A stretch of DNA of 16,244 bases. Origin: Acidobacteriota bacterium. GTDB taxonomy: Bacteria > Acidobacteriota > Vicinamibacteria > Vicinamibacterales > Fen-181. The notes under the pieces were generated by a model, which saw nothing but the letters and a program-made list of their open reading frames with translations, was not told where the DNA came from and did no database searches. The stretch spans positions 1 to 16,244 of the forward strand of contig JAJXZZ010000017.1 of assembly GCA_021779795.1 (NCBI GenBank). Direction: 5' to 3'. This document shows positions 14,131 through 16,244 of the stretch, piece after piece. The translations under genes and the position numbers were made by a program. Numbering within the stretch: position 1 is the stretch's first letter; every line of letters starts with the position of its first letter.

Positions 14131-14172
14131 TGCTATCGTTGCGTATGGTGTCGGTAGCAGGGACGCTACCCG
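14131..14172. promoter_or_regulatory. Candidate enhancer (UAS) for the sigma-54 activator: three CGGTAGC-like half-sites
   Basis: TGCTATCG (14131-14138), CGGTAGCA (14152-14159) and GCTACCCG (14165-14172) are variants of one half-site in alternating orientation. The last two contain the perfect inverted repeat GGTAGC-N6-GCTACC (14153-14170). They lie about 100-150 bp upstream of the -24/-12 promoter, the usual place for activator binding, and just before the activator's own start at 14189. Confidence 0.5.
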
Positions 14173-14188
14173 CGTGGGAGAACAGGCC

Positions 14189-15580
14189 GTGTCCAAATCA
14201 GCGGGCGCGGTTCCGGCCGAGTGCGTCGGCCAGGAACGCGCCTCGGAACGTTTCCAGCTCGTCTTGAACAGCATTTCCGACGGCGTCTTCGCGGTGGACG
14301 CCGACTGGCGGATCACCTGCTTCAACCGCGCCGCGACCGAGAGCATCGGCATCCCCCGCGAGCAGGCGCTCGGCAAGCCCTGCCGCGACGTGCTGCGCGC
14401 CAACATCTGCGACGGCGCGTGCGCGCTCCGCTACACGATGGAGACGGGCATCCCGGTGGTGAACCTGGCGGTGACGCTGAAGACGGCCGACGGGCGGCCG
14501 CAGCCCGTGGCGATTTCGACGGCCGTGCTGCGCGACGCCAGGGGGCGCATCGTCGGCGGCGTGGAGACGTTCCGGGATCTCAACAAGGTGCAGGCGCTGC
14601 TCAACCAGGTGGAGTCGCTCGACCCGCTCACCATCATCGTCACCACCGACCCGGCGCTCAAGCGCGCGCTGGGGATGCTGCCGACGATCGCCGAGTCGGA
14701 CAGCACCGCGCTCATCGAGGGGGAGTCGGGCACGGGGAAGGGGCTCGTGGCCCGCGTCATCCACCAATTGAGCCCGCGCAAGGACGGCCCGCTCGTCACC
14801 GTGAACTGCGGGGCGCTCCCCGATACGCTGTTCGAATCCGAGCTGTTCGGCTACAAGGCCGGGGCGTTTACCGGCGCCGTGAGGGACAAGCCGGGGCGAG
14901 TGGCGCTCGCCGAGGGGGGCACGCTGTTCCTCGACGAGATCGGCGACATGCCGCTGCCGGCCCAGGTGAAGGTGCTTCGGCTCCTGCACGAGAAGGTGTA
15001 CGAGCCGCTCGGGGGCACGCGGACGCTCCGGGCGGACGTGCGGATCGTCGCGGCCACCAACAAGGATCTGGCCGCGCTCGTCAGGGAAGGGCGGTTCCGC
15101 GAGGACCTCTTCTACCGGGTCAACGTCGTCCGGATCGCCATGCCCCCGCTGCGCGCGCGGCCGGGCGACGTGCCCCACATCGCCGAACGCTTCGTGCGGA
15201 AGACGGCCGCCAGGAAGGGCAAGCGGATCGACGGCGTGTCACCCGAGGCGGTGGCGCTGCTGATGCGCCACGACTACCCGGGCAACGTGCGCGAGCTCGA
15301 GAACATCCTGGAGTACGCGTGCCTGTTCTGCCGGGGGCCGCTCGTCCAGCCGGGCGACCTGCCCGAGTGGTTCCTGGCCCGCGTCGAGCCGTCGAGGCCG
15401 TCCGAGATCTCGCCGCTCGACGAGGCGGAGGCGAAGGCGCTGCGCGAGGCGCTGGCCAGGGCCGGATGGAACCGCGCCAGGGCGGCGGCGGCGCTCGGCA
15501 TCCACAAGACCACGCTCCACCGGAAACTCAAGCGCCTCGGCCTGGAACTGCCCGTCAAGCGCCGCCAGGTCGGCCGCTAG
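14189..15580 (+). CDS. Sigma-54-dependent transcriptional activator (PAS - AAA+ - Fis HTH)
   Basis: A 463-aa enhancer-binding protein. Residues ~18-130 form a PAS domain with four cysteines (C44, C65, C74, C78; RANICDGACALRYTMETG at 70-87), possibly a redox or Fe-S sensor. The AAA+ domain has Walker A GESGTGKG (178-185), the sigma-54 contact loop GAFTGA (225-230), Walker B LFLDE (246-250) and FREDLFYR (303-310). A Fis-type HTH (WNRARAAAALGIHKTTLHRKL, in pieces, 427-447) is C-terminal. There is no phosphoreceiver domain. The GTG start at 14189 follows GGGAG by eight bases; the frame is open further upstream without a better site. It is divergent from the sulfur operon, whose first gene has a sigma-54 promoter, so that operon is the likely target. 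Confidence 0.9.
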   Translation: MSKSAGAVPAECVGQERASERFQLVLNSISDGVFAVDADWRITCFNRAATESIGIPREQALGKPCRDVLRANICDGACALRYTMETGIPVVNLAVTLKTADGRPQPVAISTAVLRDARGRIVGGVETFRDLNKVQALLNQVESLDPLTIIVTTDPALKRALGMLPTIAESDSTALIEGESGTGKGLVARVIHQLSPRKDGPLVTVNCGALPDTLFESELFGYKAGAFTGAVRDKPGRVALAEGGTLFLDEIGDMPLPAQVKVLRLLHEKVYEPLGGTRTLRADVRIVAATNKDLAALVREGRFREDLFYRVNVVRIAMPPLRARPGDVPHIAERFVRKTAARKGKRIDGVSPEAVALLMRHDYPGNVRELENILEYACLFCRGPLVQPGDLPEWFLARVEPSRPSEISPLDEAEAKALREALARAGWNRARAAAALGIHKTTLHRKLKRLGLELPVKRRQVGR

Positions 15581-15582
15581 GC

Positions 15583-15632
15583 GTCGGGGCGGTCTTCCTG
15601 GCGAGCCATCGCTCCCGGAAGACCGCTCCGAC
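15583..15632 (+). terminator. Long hairpin after the sigma-54 activator gene
   Basis: The 16-nt arm 15583-15598 (GTCGGGGCGGTCTTCC) pairs fully with 15617-15632, with one G-T wobble. Inside the loop GAGC (15603-15606) and GCTC (15611-15614) form a second short stem. It begins two bases after the stop codon, as a terminator would, but is followed only by a weak T-run (GGTTTTCGG). It could also be a dispersed REP-like element. Confidence 0.55.
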
Positions 15633-15819
15633 CCCTGGTTTTCGGTTACCATCGACCTGACACGCCGCCCCCCCCGGCCCCGTCACCGCCTGCGACGGGG
15701 AGAAAGGAGTGCACATGGCAGAACCGCCGAAAGGATGCGCCCGCACGACGGGCTCCGTGGTCGGCGAACAGCCGCCGGCCGCCCCTGCGCACGCGCCAGA
15801 GGAACCAGGGAGGAATGTC

Positions 15820-16244
15820 ATGACCGTGGCTCGCGTCGGACAGAAGGCGCCCGATTTCGAGGCGCCGGCCTATTACCGGGGAGCGTTCACCAGCGTCAAG
15901 CTGTCGGACCTGGCGGGCAAGTGGGTCCTGCTCTGTTTCTACCCGGGTGACTTCACCTTCGTTTGAGCCACCGAAGTGTCGGCGGTCGCCGACAAGTACG
16001 CGGAGCTGCAGAAGCTGGGCGTCAAGGTGGTCTCGGTCAGCGTGGACAGCCACTTCGTCCACAAGATGTGGAACGACTACGAGCTGACCAAGATGGTGGA
16101 CGGGGGCATCCCCTTCCACATGGCATCGGACCAGGCCGGCAACGTCGGGCGCGCCTACGGCGTCTACGACGAGCACCAGGGGATCGAGCTGCGCGGCCGC
16201 TTCATCATCGACCCCGACGGCGTCGTCCAGGCGATGGAAGTGCT
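15820..16244 (+). CDS. AhpC/Prx-type peroxiredoxin, probable selenoprotein (in-frame TGA at the peroxidatic position); partial at window end
   Basis: A thiol- or selenol-dependent peroxidase of the 2-Cys Prx/AhpC family. The N-terminus MTVARVGQKAPDFEAPAYY is typical, then LAGKWVLLCFYPGDFTFV (31-48). The next codon is TGA (15964-15966), exactly where homologues have the peroxidatic Cys of FTFVCxTE. The same frame continues as ATEVSAVADKYAEL, VVSVSVDSHFVHKMWND, GIPFHMASDQAGNVGRAYGVY and GRFIIDPDGVV, without stop to the window edge. Reading TGA as selenocysteine gives Sec49. A SECIS-like hairpin follows. The start at 15820 has AGGGAGGA upstream and matches family length; an in-frame ATG at 15715, also with a good AGGAG site, would add 35 residues. 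The resolving Cys region is outside the window. A nonsense mutation of a Cys codon is the alternative. Confidence 0.82.
15977..15994 (+). promoter_or_regulatory. Bacterial SECIS-like hairpin downstream of the peroxiredoxin TGA
   Basis: TGTCGGC (15977-15983) pairs perfectly with GCCGACA (15988-15994) around the tetraloop GGTC. It starts 10 nt after the TGA at 15964-15966, with the apical GG 17 nt after it. The short GC-rich stem, GG in the apical loop and this distance are the known features of bacterial SECIS elements that recruit SelB. The caveat is that VSAVAD encoded with GC-rich codons is partly self-complementary anyway. Confidence 0.6.

Noticed and set aside
15709..15966. A short 85-aa truncated peroxiredoxin ending at TGA, i.e. 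a pseudogene
   Set aside because: The frame continues with full family conservation after the TGA, the TGA is at the catalytic residue, and a SECIS-like hairpin follows; a nonsense mutation remains possible but is less economical.

Overview
The window is high-GC, densely packed bacterial DNA with no tRNA, rRNA, CRISPR array or insertion sequence. The gene content suggests an uncultured bacterium with anaerobic or sulfur-based redox metabolism: a Qmo/Hdr-type electron-transfer complex, TusA and DsrE-family sulfur carriers, DUF134/NifX/CGGC/DUF1847 proteins, sigma-54 control and a probable selenoprotein. Rokubacteria, NC10, Acidobacteria or a deltaproteobacterial relative would all fit, but no marker gene fixes the phylum.

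Layout. (1) 28-1184, + strand: a CDF zinc/cation exporter and a small membrane protein. (2) 1218-3177, - strand: an operon transcribed leftward from 3177, DUF134 regulator - NifX/NifB-like domain protein - SAM methyltransferase - CGGC-domain protein. (3) 3251-4991, + strand: a divergent pair, an ArsP_2-type 10-TM heavy-metal permease and a Cys-rich DUF1847 protein. The 73-bp AT-rich gap between (2) and (3) holds a consensus -10 box and a palindrome. (4) 5013-13983, - strand: a long sulfur/electron-transfer operon read leftward, 66-aa Cys protein - TusA - MvhD-like - HdrA with an inserted GltD module (926 aa) - HdrA (579 aa) - winged-helix-like 79-aa protein - QmoC-like HdrC/cytochrome b - DsrE - cytidylate-kinase-like protein - DsrE2. 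(5) 14189-15580, + strand: a divergent PAS/AAA+/Fis sigma-54 activator. (6) 15820 to the window end, + strand: an AhpC-type peroxiredoxin whose peroxidatic Cys codon is an in-frame TGA followed by a SECIS-like hairpin.

How it works together (inference). TusA and the DsrE proteins would carry persulfide sulfur. The two HdrA flavoproteins, the MvhD-like subunit and the QmoC-like membrane subunit would move electrons between a sulfur or thiol couple, the quinone pool and, through the GltD module, NAD(P)H. No HdrB/HdrD catalytic subunit is encoded, so this is not a conventional heterodisulfide reductase. A GG-N10-GC (-24/-12) promoter in front of the 66-aa gene, plus repeated GGTAGC half-sites about 120 bp upstream of it, indicate that the divergent sigma-54 activator switches the whole operon on. 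The DUF134 gene probably represses itself and perhaps the divergent metal-exporter pair.

Most notable points: the UGA-containing peroxiredoxin, the HdrA-GltD fusion in a Qmo-like complex without HdrB, the MvhD-like subunit with altered cysteines, and the wiring of the sigma-54 promoter and enhancer.
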